From the NCBI GenBank assembly GCA_009838625.1, contig VXRG01000067.1, positions 1-64,000 on the forward strand: 64,000 nucleotides of DNA. Direction: 5' to 3'. Position numbers and translations under genes: made by a program. This document shows positions 9,367 through 18,110 of this stretch, one piece after another. This DNA comes from Caldilineaceae bacterium SB0664_bin_27. GTDB taxonomy: Bacteria; Chloroflexota; Anaerolineae; Caldilineales; Caldilineaceae. The notes under the pieces are model-generated. The model worked only from the letters and a program-made list of their open reading frames with translations. It searched no databases and was not told where the DNA came from. The number at the start of each line of letters is the position of its first letter. The stretch's first letter is position 1.

Positions 9367-11586
9367 CTAGTAGCGCCGCTTGCTCATCACTTCCAGCATC
9401 TGCGACTTCCCCCAATGGTAGCTATGCCATAGCAGCGGGCTGGGAGACCAGTCCCACGCCCCCATATGCACGGCCATTCTGGCGGCAAACCCTTCCTTGA
9501 AGCGCCATACCCCTTGGAGAGGATCGCTAGGTTCATCGGGGTTCGTCGGCGCACCCCACCAATCATAGACCGTGCAGCCCTGTGCCCTGGCCCACTGCAG
9601 CGCCCGCCACTGTAAGAGGTAGTTGGGCATATCGCGGCGCCGGCGTGCACTGCTGGCCCCATTGAAATAGAGAGTCTGACGACCGTAACGGAGCAGAAAC
9701 AGCCCGGCGATGGGCTGCGACTCGTCTGGATGCTCGGCCAACAGAAGCGCCCCGCCGGTCCGTGTCCCCTCGTCCTGCTGCATCTTCAGAAAGGTACGCC
9801 ACAAGGAGTTGTAGTAGGAGAAAGGACGGATCAGAAAACCGTCGCGGTCGCTCGTCTCTTTGTAGAGTCGATAGAAACCCGGCATATCCTTTACATCGCC
9901 GCAGCGAACGGTGACGCCCCGCCGCTCGGCCAGCCGGATGTTATAGCGCCATTTGCTCTTGAACGAATTCAACAACTCTTCTTCGGCCCGGTTGATGTCC
10001 GTGAAGCCGGTATTTTTGAACTGAATCTGCTCCGGGCTGAAACGCCAGTTGCGCTGGAGAAGCAACTGCTTCAGACGTACCCATTCCGCATGGTTTTCGC
10101 CCACATCAGGATCGATCTTTACCTGAAGGCAGCCCCGCCGCCGGCACAGTTCTTCGATCTGCGTCAATACGAGCGCAGTTGCTTCGTCATCCGACCAGTC
10201 CAGCAGGGGGCCCTTGGGCACGTAAGCCACCCGCAAGGGCAGCGCTGCCGTAGGTTGCCGCCAGAGCAACTGAAACGCCCCCAGGGGCCGACCGCCCCTC
10301 TGCACACGCCAGCGTTCAACCCGCCAACCGCTGCCGGCCTTGACGAGGCCCCACGACCAGCTTTGCAGAACGTGGCTGCGATCAGGCGGCAGCTGCGCCA
10401 ATAGTTCGTCCCATGCCGCGGCCGTCAGCACCGGCTCCATAGCTACCTCAATGGCCGCGGAGGAGGTCTGCCTCCGCTCCCCTTCCCCATTTGCCCCGTA
10501 CCTGTTTGTGGTAGCCCGGTCCTTCGCCAGCAGAGCGCCCTGATAGAGACCATAGACCGATCGACGCAGGGGCAGGTCCCAGGCGCCGACGGTACGCTCG
10601 ACCGCGCCGCCAAAGCCCTGTTTGAAGCGGAAAACGCCCCAGAGGTCTCCGGCTGGGAGCGCATTCAGATCAACCGGCGTTTCCTCAGCGGAAACAGCGT
10701 TGCGCCCTTCCTGCCAGAGACCGGTGGCAATGGCGCCGATCTCATCGGGGATGCCCCAGAAATCATAGCGGGCGCAGCCGCGTTCCCTGGCCCAGCGCAT
10801 CGCTTCCCATTGCAGCGCATGGTTGGGCATCAGGTTGCGGCGGCGGTTGTTGCTGGCCCCCCACAGGTAGCAGGCGGTCGAACCACAGGCAAACACTGCA
10901 ATGCTTGCCAGAGGATCGCCCTCATGCGAGGCCAGCAGGAACGCGCCCCATCGGGATGCCAGCAGTTCGTAGGCGTCGCGGTAGTAAGCGGCGTTGTGGA
11001 CGGGAAACCCGTCCCGCTCGCCCGTCTCTTCCATCAACTGCTGGAACAGGGGCAGTTCATGCGCCTCAAGCTTTCGCACGCTGACACCTTTGCGTGCGGC
11101 CAGGCGGATGTTGTAGCGCCACTTGCTCTTCATCCGCGCGAGGATCGTGTCTTCGTCCGGCTGCAGATCGACGAAAACGGTGCTGCGGGGCTGAATCGTT
11201 TGGAGGCTGGGATGGAAGCCGGCCGCGCTGAGCCGCTGCCGGTTGGCTGCCGTGTCCAACAGGTCCGGCTCGATCTTCAGTGCGAACGCTCCCTCCTGCC
11301 GGGCAACATCGCACATGCGCGCCACCACAGCTTCCGTCAGCGCAGAGTCGGACCAGTCTACAAGGGGGCCTCTGGGGACGTATGCCAGGACCTGGCCCAC
11401 TATTCTGCGAAAGAGGATCATCGCCCCGGCCTGCGCGCCGCCGCCAGCCGTCGATCCCGGCAGAAGAACGCGTTTGGCCCACCAGCCGGAGCGGCACTTC
11501 AAGGCCGCCCATTCACTCGTCTGCAGGAGATGGCCGGCCGAATGGTTGATGACGAATTCGTTCCAATCAGCTGCTTGATCTGTCAC
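9367..11586 (-). CDS. Tandem-duplicated FemX-like aminoacyltransferase
   Basis: The 739-residue product consists of two copies of a FemAB/FemX-like GNAT-fold domain (about residues 1-350 and 370-739). Each half has a LLQTSEW- or LQSWSW-type N-terminal block, the near-identical motif KSKWRYNIRLA followed by a GV-T/S-VR segment, and a later NxLLQW-type block ahead of YDWWG or YDFWG. Classical FemX proteins have two GNAT folds within about 340-420 residues, so this is a fusion of two whole transferases. The family moves amino acids from charged tRNA to the lipid II stem peptide, or acts on related acceptors. The GTG start has a GGGGGAG ribosome site five bases away; a TTG at 11601 is the alternative. 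Confidence 0.88.
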   Translation of the reverse strand: MTDQAADWNEFVINHSAGHLLQTSEWAALKCRSGWWAKRVLLPGSTAGGGAQAGAMILFRRIVGQVLAYVPRGPLVDWSDSALTEAVVARMCDVARQEGAFALKIEPDLLDTAANRQRLSAAGFHPSLQTIQPRSTVFVDLQPDEDTILARMKSKWRYNIRLAARKGVSVRKLEAHELPLFQQLMEETGERDGFPVHNAAYYRDAYELLASRWGAFLLASHEGDPLASIAVFACGSTACYLWGASNNRRRNLMPNHALQWEAMRWARERGCARYDFWGIPDEIGAIATGLWQEGRNAVSAEETPVDLNALPAGDLWGVFRFKQGFGGAVERTVGAWDLPLRRSVYGLYQGALLAKDRATTNRYGANGEGERRQTSSAAIEVAMEPVLTAAAWDELLAQLPPDRSHVLQSWSWGLVKAGSGWRVERWRVQRGGRPLGAFQLLWRQPTAALPLRVAYVPKGPLLDWSDDEATALVLTQIEELCRRRGCLQVKIDPDVGENHAEWVRLKQLLLQRNWRFSPEQIQFKNTGFTDINRAEEELLNSFKSKWRYNIRLAERRGVTVRCGDVKDMPGFYRLYKETSDRDGFLIRPFSYYNSLWRTFLKMQQDEGTRTGGALLLAEHPDESQPIAGLFLLRYGRQTLYFNGASSARRRRDMPNYLLQWRALQWARAQGCTVYDWWGAPTNPDEPSDPLQGVWRFKEGFAARMAVHMGAWDWSPSPLLWHSYHWGKSQMLEVMSKRRY

Positions 11587-11899
11587 TGCTCCCCCTGTCA
11601 ACCGCTGGCATGCCCGGCCATTAGACTCTGACCCGAAAAACGCTCAGCTCGGCGCTTCCGCATCATCCCTGGACGCAAACGCGCTGCCTTCCTGTCGCTA
11701 TCAGTCGATCATACCATACCGTCCAGAACAGAATAGAACGCCGTCGCCAACTGTTTCTCGCTGCCGCCTGATTTCACTGAACGGACAGAGACGTTCGGAT
11801 TGACACCAGTCCCGGTCCCCATCTGGGCGAGCGGCCGGCGTCCAGAGTGGAAACGGTCTGAATTTGACACGGGTAATGCTCACTGCTATCGTCAAATCC
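11587..11899. other. Intergenic region between femX-like and modA
   Basis: About 310 bases separate two divergent genes. I see the ribosome site of the minus-strand gene at its left end and the modA promoter at its right end. No gene, RNA or terminator was recognised between them. Confidence 0.6.
11864..11892 (+). promoter_or_regulatory. modA promoter with extended -10
   Basis: A perfect TTGACA lies 17 bases before TATCGT, which is immediately preceded by TGC (extended -10). Transcription would begin near 11899, at or one base before the in-frame GTG at 11900, which implies a leaderless mRNA. Confidence 0.55.
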
Positions 11900-12814
11900 G
11901 TGTCATCCTTGTGTCGGCGTTCAACAACAACTGCACTCGGACTGATTCCGGCGGCGGCTATGCTGCTGCTGGGTGGTCTGCTTCTGGCCGGCTGCAGCAG
12001 GCCAACTGCTGGCGGGGCGTCATTGTCGGAAACAGCCGAAGTGACGGTCTTCGCGGCCGCGTCACTTACCGATGTCTTCCAGGAGGCTGCCCAGTCCTTC
12101 AGCAGCGGGGTTCATACAGGAAACGTTGTGTTCAACTTTGCCGGTTCCCAGCAGCTGGCCGGCCAACTGCGCGAGGGCGCGCGCGCCGACATTTTCGCCT
12201 CAGCCGACGAGATGCAAATGCAGACGGCTATCGACGCCGGTCGAATCGGGAAGGGGAGCGTGAAGACTTTCGCCTGCAATCGACTGATTATCGGCTTCGG
12301 ACGGCGCGCTGCGGGGCCATCTGACGGCGCGCCTGAGGAAGAATCTTTGCTGAAACTGGCACAGCCCGGCCATAAGATCGTCGTTGGCGCAGAGGCGGTA
12401 CCCATAGGGCAGTACACGCGACAGTTTCTGGCCAAAGCCGCGCAGGACGAACGTTTTGGCCCCGAATTTCGTGCCGGTTTCGAGGCCAACATCGTGTCTG
12501 AAGAACAGAATGTTCGGGGCATTCTCAGCAAACTGCAATTGGGCGAGGCCGATGCCGGCGTCGTCTATGCCAGTGACCTCGTGGGTGTCACAGAGTTGCC
12601 GCGCATGGAGATTCCGGCCCATCTCAACATTTCGGCAGTCTATCCCATCGCCCTGACCCGGGATAGCAGGCAGCCGGAGCAGGCCGCAACATTCGTCAAT
12701 TTCCTGTTTTCTGAAGAAGGCGCCGCCGTGCTGGAATCACACGGCTTTTCCACCCATTGCCGGGCTGAGGGCTCGGAAGAGGCCTCAAACTTTGCGGCCT
12801 ATGGGGCACACTGA
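11900..12814 (+). CDS. modA: Molybdate/tungstate ABC transporter substrate-binding lipoprotein
   Basis: This is the oxyanion-binding lipoprotein of a molybdate-type ABC importer. The mature protein opens with the family signature VFAAASLTD followed by the FAGSQQLAGQL block, and has the VGAEAVPIGQY block in the middle. I chose the GTG at 11900 because a good promoter overlaps every earlier in-frame start (ATG 11876, TTG 11864) and because it gives a standard lipoprotein signal with two arginines, a hydrophobic core and lipobox LAGC ending at Cys32. Only two bases separate its stop from modB. Molybdate versus tungstate cannot be told from sequence alone. The usual ATPase gene modC is not present downstream. 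Confidence 0.92.
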   Translation: MSSLCRRSTTTALGLIPAAAMLLLGGLLLAGCSRPTAGGASLSETAEVTVFAAASLTDVFQEAAQSFSSGVHTGNVVFNFAGSQQLAGQLREGARADIFASADEMQMQTAIDAGRIGKGSVKTFACNRLIIGFGRRAAGPSDGAPEEESLLKLAQPGHKIVVGAEAVPIGQYTRQFLAKAAQDERFGPEFRAGFEANIVSEEQNVRGILSKLQLGEADAGVVYASDLVGVTELPRMEIPAHLNISAVYPIALTRDSRQPEQAATFVNFLFSEEGAAVLESHGFSTHCRAEGSEEASNFAAYGAH

Positions 12815-12816
12815 TC

Positions 12817-13671
12817 ATGCGAACGACTGAAGCCGCCGAAGCCATGCGGATCCCCGTCGACCGGACGGGAGGCGACCGGCGCGCCTCCAGCCGCCTCACG
12901 CGACCGGGCCTCGCGCTCTTCTGGTCGGCCGTGCCCATGATCCTGTTCCTGACTCTTCCTCTGCTGGCACTGATTTGGCGCACGGAGCTGACCGACATCA
13001 GTACACACCTGGCCCAGCCTGTCGCTCGCCGGGCTATCGTTTTGAGCCTGTGGACATCGGCGACGGCGACGCTTCTGACGATCCTGCTGGGCACGCCTCT
13101 GGCGGTGCTGATGACGCGACGGCAGTTTCGAGGACGCCGGGCCCTGGACACGATCATCGATCTGCCCACCGTCCTGCCTCCCGCTGTTGCCGGGCTGGCC
13201 CTGCTGATGGCTTTTGGCCGGAGGGGGTTGCTGGGGCAGGGGCTGTCAGTGGCGGGAATCGAAATCGCCTTTACTTCGCTGGCGGTCATTCTCGCGCAAC
13301 TTTTCGTCGCTTCTCCCTACTACATCCGCGCGGCTATCGGCGGCCTCAGCCGCAGTGTCGTGGAGCTGGAAGAAGCCGCGGCATTGGACGGGGCCGACGT
13401 CCGGCAGATCTTCCGCTTCGTAACAGTCCCCCTTGCCCGCGCCTCCTTGCTGGGCGGGCTGGTCATGACGTGGGCGAGGGCTCTCGGTGATTTCGGCGCC
13501 ACCATTCTTTTCGCCGGCAACTATCCCGGGCGCACGCAGACGATGCCGCTGGCCATCTATATCGGCTTCGAATTGGATCTTGATGTTGCCCTGGCCCTGT
13601 CCGTTGTCCTGATGGCGACCGCATTCGCAATTCTGTTGCTCGTGAAGTGGCTTCTTGGCCGAACGGGTTGA
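12817..13671 (+). CDS. modB: Molybdate ABC transporter permease
   Basis: The 284-residue permease belongs to the ModB/CysT-type family and forms the membrane channel of the ModABC importer. It shows six likely transmembrane segments, and the cytoplasmic EAA loop that docks the ATPase is present (ELEEAAALDGADVRQIF, about residues 184-200). The N-terminus carries about 35 residues of charged sequence before the first membrane segment, slightly longer than usual. It starts two bases after modA and is clearly co-transcribed with it. No modC ATPase follows: the next 125 bases are non-coding and lead into a formiminotransferase. The ATPase must be supplied from elsewhere or shared. Confidence 0.93.
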   Translation: MRTTEAAEAMRIPVDRTGGDRRASSRLTRPGLALFWSAVPMILFLTLPLLALIWRTELTDISTHLAQPVARRAIVLSLWTSATATLLTILLGTPLAVLMTRRQFRGRRALDTIIDLPTVLPPAVAGLALLMAFGRRGLLGQGLSVAGIEIAFTSLAVILAQLFVASPYYIRAAIGGLSRSVVELEEAAALDGADVRQIFRFVTVPLARASLLGGLVMTWARALGDFGATILFAGNYPGRTQTMPLAIYIGFELDLDVALALSVVLMATAFAILLLVKWLLGRTG

Positions 13672-13797
13672 TCTGCGTCCGGTTTATCACCGGCCAGTGC
13701 CCAGATCCTTACTTTGTGGTTCAGACAAGCGCCAGGGGAAAATGTTGAGCGCGCCCAACTTTGCTCGCACCATGGTCGCAGCCGGACCTTTCGTCAC

Positions 13798-14790
13798 ATG
13801 AATCACAGCTCCAACGACATCCCCATTATCGAAGCAGTTCCTAACTTCTCAGAGGGCCGCCGCGACGATGTCATCGACAGGCTGGCGGCAGCAGTCCAGG
13901 CGTACGGCGCGCGGCTACTCCATCGCACCAGCGATTCTTATCACAACCGCACCGTTCTCACGGTCGCAGGCCCGCCGGAACAGGTTCTGCGGGGGCTGTT
14001 CTATGCGGTCGAAGTGGCTGTCGCCTGCATCGACCTTCGGCGGCATCGGGGCGTCCATCCCAGACTGGGCGCGGCCGACGTGGTTCCGCTCGTCCCGGTC
14101 GGCAGCACTCTCCTCGCGGACTGCGCTCTCCTTGCCCGGCGATTGGGTCGACGCATCGGTGATGAGCTGGATGTGCCCGTCTACCTCTACGGCGAAGCGG
14201 CCGCGAGAGCTGAGCGCCGCAATCTGGCCGACGTCCGGCGCGGTGAATATGAGGCCCTGGTCAGGGAAATCCACCTTCCGCAGCGCCTGCCAGACTTCGG
14301 TCCGGCCAGGGCGGGCCCGGCGGGCGCGGTTGTGGTTGGGGCCAGGCCTGTTCTCATTGCCTTCAACGTTTTCCTGCGCACCGCCGATGTTGCCGTCGCC
14401 AGAACGATAGCCCGCCAGATACGCGAGCGCGACGGCGGTCTGCCCGCGGTCCGGGCCCTGGGCCTCCTTGTCGATGGTCAGGCCCAGGTCAGCATGAATC
14501 TTGTTGACTATCGCGCCACATCCCCTCAGGCGGCGGTCAATGCCATTCGTCGGCATGCCGCCCGCCACGCTGTGGAGCTGGACCGCAGCGAACTGATCGG
14601 CCTCATCCCTCAAGGCGCCCTGCCAGGAATCGGGGAGCAGAACGGAGTTAGTGACGGAGAGTCCCTGTCGACTCGCACACTGCCGACTCGCACACTGTCG
14701 CCTCGCACACTGTCGGCCGCGGCCGATGCACTCCTGCTGCCGGAACTGGCTCCTGACCGCGTGCTGGAAGTTGCATTGCGCCAGCCGTAG
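13798..14790 (+). CDS. ftcD: Glutamate formimidoyltransferase
   Basis: The protein transfers a formimino group from formiminoglutamate to tetrahydrofolate, the last step of one histidine degradation route. It corresponds to the transferase domain only (330 residues); the cyclodeaminase domain of the bifunctional enzyme is absent. Family blocks seen are the N-terminal AVPNFSEGR, SYHNRTVLT, the RHRGVHPRLGAADVVP block and the NLVDY segment. The ATG at 13798 puts the first conserved block at the expected distance; an earlier frame-open GTG/TTG region has no similarity. A 15-base tandem repeat is inserted near the C-terminus (14665-14709). No other histidine catabolism genes are nearby. Confidence 0.92.
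   Translation: MNHSSNDIPIIEAVPNFSEGRRDDVIDRLAAAVQAYGARLLHRTSDSYHNRTVLTVAGPPEQVLRGLFYAVEVAVACIDLRRHRGVHPRLGAADVVPLVPVGSTLLADCALLARRLGRRIGDELDVPVYLYGEAAARAERRNLADVRRGEYEALVREIHLPQRLPDFGPARAGPAGAVVVGARPVLIAFNVFLRTADVAVARTIARQIRERDGGLPAVRALGLLVDGQAQVSMNLVDYRATSPQAAVNAIRRHAARHAVELDRSELIGLIPQGALPGIGEQNGVSDGESLSTRTLPTRTLSPRTLSAAADALLLPELAPDRVLEVALRQP
14665..14709 (+). repeat. 15-base tandem repeat, three copies, inside ftcD
   Basis: Three consecutive copies of CTGTCGACTCGCACA, differing at single bases, encode a Ser/Pro-Thr-Arg-Thr-Leu pentapeptide three times. The repeat keeps the reading frame and lies in a region that is normally a surface loop before the C-terminal helix. Confidence 0.85.
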
Positions 14791-15220
14791 GCAGGCCGGA
14801 GTAAAATGGCATCGTATTTTCACGAGATTTCTGGTCGCTTTGTCGCGGTTATGGGGAGGGACAGGAGCGTTGGTGAACACGAATTGCAAGCGCCTCTGAA
14901 CTACCATTCACGCCAGTCGATTTGCCGTAACGGGTCATCGGAAGGGAGTTATTGCCCGGTGTGCGCTCAGGGATGGTTCAGACACCTGCTTTGGTGAAAA
15001 AAGCGTGCCGTGCTAGAATCAAACGCATACAGAGCAGATAGTTTAGGCTGTGATTTTTGCAATGTGTCTGATTTCCATGATTGACTGTCCCGCGCTTCGC
15101 GGCAGCTAATCGTCCCCATGCGATCGCACAGATCACAGTCCTGTTTTGCTCACATATGGGGCCCGCGGCCTTCTCCTGCCGAATGGACAACTGAGCAGCG
15201 GGTGAACAGCAACTCAGACA
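14791..15220. other. Intergenic region upstream of the glycosyltransferase
   Basis: These 430 bases hold one good promoter (14991-15019) and otherwise no recognisable gene or RNA. A small GCGC/GCGG hairpin near 15090 is too weak to call a terminator. Confidence 0.55.
14991..15019 (+). promoter_or_regulatory. Promoter with extended -10 upstream of the GT2 gene
   Basis: TTGGTG is followed by a 17-base spacer and TAGAAT, with TGC directly before the -10 box. Transcription would start about 15026, roughly 195 bases before the glycosyltransferase start. Confidence 0.5.
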
Positions 15221-16240
15221 ATGCAGTCTCCTCGCCTTGTCGTCTGGTCAGAATGGATAGAGAGCACCGGCTCGCCATCGACGCTGCCAGCGAGTGGGAT
15301 GCCCTCTGGGTCTATGCCGTCTGCTGAGGAACCGGACCTTGCGATAGTCATCCTCAACTACAATGCCAGCGCCCTCCTGTCCGGTTGCCTGACATCGGTG
15401 TTTGCCTCTAAGGGCGATTTTTCCTACACGGTCTGTGTTGTTGACAATGGCAGCAGTGACGGCAGCGCCGCCATGGTGGGCGACCGCTTCCCGCAGGCCG
15501 GTCTGATCGTTTCGGAAACCAATCTCGGTTTCAGCGCGGGGAACAACCTGGCTCTGCGCCAACTTGGCCTCACTGAACGCCAAACACTGCACAACAGGCC
15601 TTTTCCCCGCTACATTCTTCTCCTTAACAATGACACTGTTTTGCCGGCGAACGCGCTGGCAGACATGATCCAATTTATGGATGAGCGGCCCGCCCTCGGG
15701 ATAGCGGGACCGCGGGTGCGGCGGCCGGACGGGACGCTCGATCTGGCCTGCCGCCGCAGCTTTCCCACGCCCTGGGTGAGCTTTTGCCGTATGACCCGCC
15801 TGAGCCGGCTGTTTCCTCGCAGCGAGCGTTTCAACGCCTATAATCTGAGCTACCTGCCGGAAGATGCCGTGCATCCGGTGGACTCGGTCGTGGGCGCCTA
15901 TATGCAGGTGCGCACGCAGGCGATCCTGCAGGTCGGGCTGTTGGACGAGGCCTACTTCATGTACGGTGAAGACCTGGATTGGGCTAAGCGAATCAAGAAC
16001 GCCAGCTGGGATGTCTGGTACAACGGCAAGGTCGAAATCACACATGTCAAAGAGGCCTCCAGCCGCAAGAGCCGCAAGGCCCGCCGGGCCTTTTATGAGG
16101 CGATGTGGATCTTTTATCGCAAACACTACCGGGCCAACAGTTCATGGGCGCTGGACAAACTGATCTGGCTGAGTATTGCTCTGATTGGCGGTGTGGACAT
16201 CGCCATCCGGCTGTGGAAGCTGCGACAGGAACGGGCCTAG
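15221..16240 (+). CDS. Family 2 glycosyltransferase
   Basis: This is a GT2 (GT-A fold) glycosyltransferase, similar in layout to bacterial rhamnosyl- or galactofuranosyl-type enzymes. The nucleotide-sugar site begins with the DLAIVILNYN strand (about residue 40), followed by VVDNGSSDGS, the NLGFSAGNN block and the metal-binding LLLNNDT motif. The acceptor-side block with YMQVR, then LDEAYFMYGEDLDWAKR, is typical of this subgroup. A C-terminal hydrophobic patch may touch the membrane. The N-terminus is uncertain: ATGs at 15299 and 15314 would shorten the protein by about 26-31 residues, and the first 35 residues are not conserved-looking. It precedes the sugar-phosphate transferase gene, so both probably act in surface glycan assembly. 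Confidence 0.88.
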   Translation: MQSPRLVVWSEWIESTGSPSTLPASGMPSGSMPSAEEPDLAIVILNYNASALLSGCLTSVFASKGDFSYTVCVVDNGSSDGSAAMVGDRFPQAGLIVSETNLGFSAGNNLALRQLGLTERQTLHNRPFPRYILLLNNDTVLPANALADMIQFMDERPALGIAGPRVRRPDGTLDLACRRSFPTPWVSFCRMTRLSRLFPRSERFNAYNLSYLPEDAVHPVDSVVGAYMQVRTQAILQVGLLDEAYFMYGEDLDWAKRIKNASWDVWYNGKVEITHVKEASSRKSRKARRAFYEAMWIFYRKHYRANSSWALDKLIWLSIALIGGVDIAIRLWKLRQERA

Positions 16241-16348
16241 GAGGGTTGCGCGTACCTGGCGCAAACGAGAACCGGTCCGCCAGAATCTGAAGAATTCGAC
16301 TGTGGAAAGTTAAGAACCGTCCACTTCCGGTCATAAACAACTGGCACG

Positions 16349-17905
16349 ATGTGGAAGTCACCGGTACAGCCGACAACAGAACTTGAGGAGCCTCCGCCAG
16401 AATCGCGGCCATCCGCGACTGCGGCCGAGGAGAGCATATACTCAAGTCCAAACGGAAGATACTCGGCCCTGCGCGCCCAGCGGCCGGGCGTGCCCAAGCG
16501 CGCCCAGCTTCTGTTCGCGCTTTCGCTGGGCGTAGTGGATTTGGGATGCACGTGGCTGGCGTTCTTCCTGGCCCACCGGCTCACTGAGATGAACCTTACG
16601 CCGAGGCTGATGGAGTTGCAGCCGGATATCATTGTCGGCCCATTCGTGGAGTTCCTGGCTTTGCCGCTGATACAGTCGTTGGTACTGATATCGCTCTTCT
16701 CTTCGCAGCGTATGTACCAGCGCCGCCGACCCCTCGGTCAATTGGACGAAATCTTTCGCACCGCAAAATTCACAACACTGTGTACGCTCCTGACCGTAGC
16801 GCTGGTCAGCCTTTTCCTGCGGGATTTTGTTTACCACCGCACGTTTCTGGGCTATGCCTGGTTGCTCAACATCATTATGTTGACGATCGGCCGGACCCTG
16901 CATGCACAATTGCAGTGGAATGCCCAGGCCAGAGGAATCGGCGGCGATCGGGTCCTGCTTATCGGCGGCGGGGACTCCGGGCGCATGATCCTGCAGAGAG
17001 TACAGGCCAATCCCAAGCTGGGATTTCAGGTGATCGGGATCGTTGATAACAGCAGTACGCGTTCCATTCTGAATGTACCGATTCTGGGCAGCGTCGCCGA
17101 CATTCCCAGAATCATTGACGAATTTGCTGTCGACGAGGTGATCATTGCGCTGCCGGAAAGCACACATCAGGAACTGGTCGGCATCATCAGTCTTTGTGAA
17201 CGAGAGAAAGTCGGCATTCGCGTTCTGCCCGATGCCTTCGGAATTATGGCAAGTGAAGTGACGATCGGGTATCTTGGCGGTCTGCCCCTGGTCACAGTCC
17301 GCGACGTGGCCCTGCAGGGCTGGAAACTGACACTAAAGCGCGGGATGGACCTGGTGGGAAGTGCCATCGGCCTGGTAGTTCTCAGTCCCTTCCTGATGCT
17401 GGTGGCGCTCTTGATCAAACTGGACAGTCCCGGGCCGGTCTTCTACACACATGAGCGGATGGGTTTGGATGCCAAGTCCTTCAAGATTTTGAAGTTTCGC
17501 TCTATGCGCGAGGACGCGGAAGAGTCCGGGCCAGGCTGGACGGTCGAGAACGATCCCCGGCGGACCAAACTGGGCGCTTTCATTCGTCGCGCCAATATCG
17601 ACGAACTACCGCAGTTGATCAATGTCCTCTTCGGAGAAATGAGCCTCGTCGGGCCGCGCCCTGAACGACCGGTCTACGTGGAGCAGTTCCGGCAGATGAT
17701 TCCACGCTATATGGACCGCCACCGCGAAAAGGCCGGTATGACCGGTTGGGCCGCGGTAAACGGGATGCGGGGCGACACCTCAATCGAGGAGCGCACAAAG
17801 TACGATCTCTGGTATATCGAAAACTGGTCACTGGCTCTGGACATCAAAATCATCATTCGCACTCTGGGCCAGTGGCTGCTCGGGACAAACAAGAACGCCT
17901 ACTGA
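16349..17905 (+). CDS. Polyprenyl-phosphate glycosyl-1-phosphate transferase, WbaP/WcaJ type
   Basis: The enzyme loads the first sugar phosphate from a nucleotide sugar onto undecaprenyl phosphate, starting exopolysaccharide or O-unit-like glycan synthesis at the inner face of the membrane. The 518-residue protein has an unstructured N-terminus, about four transmembrane segments (residues 55-190), a nucleotide-binding-like domain (RVLLIGGGDSGR, about 205-320), and the catalytic sugar transferase domain: KRGMDLVGS helix, KILKFRSM, DELPQLINVLFGEMSLVGPRPE and the GMTGWAAVNG block. This architecture matches full-length family members. It follows the GT2 gene by 108 bases on the same strand. Substrate sugar cannot be fixed from sequence. 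Confidence 0.94.
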   Translation: MWKSPVQPTTELEEPPPESRPSATAAEESIYSSPNGRYSALRAQRPGVPKRAQLLFALSLGVVDLGCTWLAFFLAHRLTEMNLTPRLMELQPDIIVGPFVEFLALPLIQSLVLISLFSSQRMYQRRRPLGQLDEIFRTAKFTTLCTLLTVALVSLFLRDFVYHRTFLGYAWLLNIIMLTIGRTLHAQLQWNAQARGIGGDRVLLIGGGDSGRMILQRVQANPKLGFQVIGIVDNSSTRSILNVPILGSVADIPRIIDEFAVDEVIIALPESTHQELVGIISLCEREKVGIRVLPDAFGIMASEVTIGYLGGLPLVTVRDVALQGWKLTLKRGMDLVGSAIGLVVLSPFLMLVALLIKLDSPGPVFYTHERMGLDAKSFKILKFRSMREDAEESGPGWTVENDPRRTKLGAFIRRANIDELPQLINVLFGEMSLVGPRPERPVYVEQFRQMIPRYMDRHREKAGMTGWAAVNGMRGDTSIEERTKYDLWYIENWSLALDIKIIIRTLGQWLLGTNKNAY

Positions 17906-17920
17906 ACCGACCCAAATTCC

Positions 17921-17950
17921 TTGACAACCCCCTGCCCGGTTTGCTACACT
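17921..17950 (+). promoter_or_regulatory. hrcA operon promoter
   Basis: A perfect TTGACA and a TACACT -10 are separated by 18 bases, with TG one base before the -10 box. The predicted start, near 17957, lies just before the CIRCE operator. Confidence 0.75.
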
Positions 17951-17960
17951 TCCTTTTTGA

Positions 17961-17987
17961 TTGGCACTCCCATCACAACAGTGCTAA
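17961..17987. promoter_or_regulatory. CIRCE operator (HrcA binding site)
   Basis: TTGGCACTC, nine bases, then CAGTGCTAA matches the CIRCE consensus TTAGCACTC-N9-GAGTGCTAA at 16 of 18 positions with the correct spacing. It sits directly downstream of the hrcA promoter, where bound HrcA would block transcription, giving autoregulation. Confidence 0.88.
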
Positions 17988-18110
17988 GGGCAAGTCTGAA
18001 GCGTCTGCTTGCGGCAAACTGCTCGACAGTTCGACTTGCCATCCACCGGCCGCATACCCAGCGCGCTGGATGGAAGGCAAACAGGCGGCAGTCCTTTCTG
18101 CCGGTAATTT

